DNA from: Firmicutes bacterium CAG:552
GTDB taxonomy: Bacteria > Bacillota > Clostridia > Christensenellales > Pumilibacteraceae
Direction of reading: 5' to 3'
DNA: 6,097 nt
Assembly: GCA_000435495.1 (NCBI GenBank)
Contig: FR884032.1
Span: 9,933-16,029 of the forward strand
The notes below the pieces were generated by a model. The model searched no databases. It had not been told where the DNA came from and was given only the letters and a program-made list of their open reading frames with translations. Numbering within the stretch: position 1 is the first letter of the stretch; every line of letters starts with the position of its first letter. Position numbers and translations under genes: made by a program. Shown one piece after another: positions 5,410 to 6,097 of the stretch.

Positions 5410-6009
5410 ATGATTTATGGCTACATAAGAGTAAGTACCGACAAACAGACTGTTGAAAATCAGCGCTTTGAAATCGAAACATTTTGCGACAGAAATTTAA
5501 TAAGTATCGATAAATGGATAGAAGAAACAATTTCGGGAACGAAAGATTATACCAAAAGAGCTCTTGGAAAAATCTTAAAACGCTTAAAAAAAGATGACGT
5601 AATAATTTGTTCAGAAATATCACGTTTGGGAAGAAGCCTATTTATGATAATGGACATTCTTAACATCTGTATGAGCAAAGAATGTAAAGTTTGGACGATT
5701 AAAGACAATTATAGACTAGGTGATGATATTCAAAGCAAAGTTTTGGCCTTCGCTTTTGGTCTGAGCGCAGAAATAGAACGCAATTTGATAAGCCAGCGTA
5801 CAAAAGAAGCTCTGGCGCGAAAGAAAGAAGAAGGTGTTATACTTGGCCGCCCTAAAGGACGAAAATCTTCTCATACAAAACTAACCGGTAAAGAAAAAAT
5901 CATAATCAAAATGCTTAACGAACATATAGCTCAAACTCAAATAGCAAAAAAGTTACATGTCGATAGAGCAACCCTCTCATTGTTTATCAAAAGAAATAAG
6001 CTAAAATAA
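5410..6009 (+). CDS. Serine site-specific recombinase, Mpi-type DNA invertase
   Basis: This is a small serine recombinase of 199 residues, the full length for the resolvase/invertase family. The catalytic domain opens with YIRVST (5-10), with nucleophile Ser9 and Arg7. ISRLGRS (70-76) gives the active-site arginines Arg72 and Arg75; the Asp usual before the first Arg is Ser, as in the Mpi subgroup. KDNYRLGDDIQSKVLAFAF (98-116) and LSAEIERNLISQRT (118-131) form the long dimer helix. GRPKGRK (146-152) is the minor-groove arm, and 158-195 is a helix-turn-helix with AQTQIAKKLHVDRATLSLFI. The sequence closely recalls the Bacteroides Mpi invertase that flips many promoters (from memory). GGAGG (5397-5401) is 8 bases ahead of the ATG. 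TACAAT (5371-5376) may be a -10 box, but no good -35 is seen. The gene is visibly richer in A/T than dnaX, which suggests transfer. It is followed at once by a methyltransferase fragment. Confidence 0.95.
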   Translation: MIYGYIRVSTDKQTVENQRFEIETFCDRNLISIDKWIEETISGTKDYTKRALGKILKRLKKDDVIICSEISRLGRSLFMIMDILNICMSKECKVWTIKDNYRLGDDIQSKVLAFAFGLSAEIERNLISQRTKEALARKKEEGVILGRPKGRKSSHTKLTGKEKIIIKMLNEHIAQTQIAKKLHVDRATLSLFIKRNKLK

Positions 6010-6097
6010 AACGAGCTAATTGCGCAAGACCCTAAATCCGCCGAAGTTATACGACCGATTTTAAGGGGCAGGGATATTAAAAAGTATTCTTTCTCTT
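6010..6097 (+). pseudogene. Headless fragment of a restriction/methyltransferase specificity region (TaqI_C-like), runs off window
   Basis: Directly after the recombinase stop (6007-6009), and in the same frame, 29 codons are open to the window edge. They start NELIAQ and contain DPKSAEVIRP and LRGRDIKKY. This motif is characteristic, from memory, of the start of the TaqI-like specificity domain in type IIG (Eco57I-type) restriction-methyltransferases and related N6-adenine methylases. In intact proteins it follows the methyltransferase domain, so hundreds of residues are missing. No ATG, GTG or TTG occurs in frame after the stop and no ribosome binding site is seen. It is therefore a 5'-truncated piece: either decay, or a silent target-recognition cassette that becomes expressed when inverted next to an intact gene. 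The neighbouring invertase favours the second reading. Only about 29 residues are visible, so the exact enzyme class is uncertain. Confidence 0.7.

Overview
The window looks like a chromosomal piece of a Clostridia-type Firmicute, possibly gut-associated. The evidence is the dnaX-ybaB order (the start of the classic dnaX-ybaB-recR cluster), strong GGAGG ribosome binding sites and sigma-A-type promoters. This assignment is an inference from gene order and style; no rRNA or other marker is present.

Layout. Positions 1-2607 are a leftward block: a heavy-metal/manganese-type permease (2607-1729), dnaX (1680-199) and the first 32 codons of ybaB (96-1, cut by the window edge). Positions 2643-2819 are a divergent promoter region. 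From it a stand-alone (p)ppGpp hydrolase-like HD protein (2820-3362) runs rightward and ends at a hairpin near 3439-3473. A gene-poor stretch follows (3474-3677), closed by a strong bidirectional terminator (3678-3717). A leftward membrane-anchored diguanylate cyclase (4987-3782) comes next. Its last codons contain a run of ten G and an odd low-complexity tail. A second gene-poor stretch (5064-5409) holds a strong rightward terminator with no gene in front of it. At 5410-6009 is a complete serine recombinase of the Mpi invertase type. It is followed, in the same frame and without a start codon, by the beginning of a headless restriction/methyltransferase specificity-domain fragment (6010-6097) that runs off the window.

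How the parts fit. The left block is housekeeping replication and recombination plus a transporter. The HD hydrolase and the diguanylate cyclase are two separate nucleotide second-messenger enzymes (ppGpp removal and c-di-GMP synthesis) with their own promoters. The right edge is the accessory part and the best lead. A DNA invertase directly abutting a start-less fragment of a methyltransferase target-recognition region is the arrangement expected at the edge of a phase-variable restriction-modification locus, in which specificity segments are swapped by inversion. The partner gene and the crossover repeats must lie beyond 6097, so this is an inference from about 29 codons plus the neighbouring invertase.
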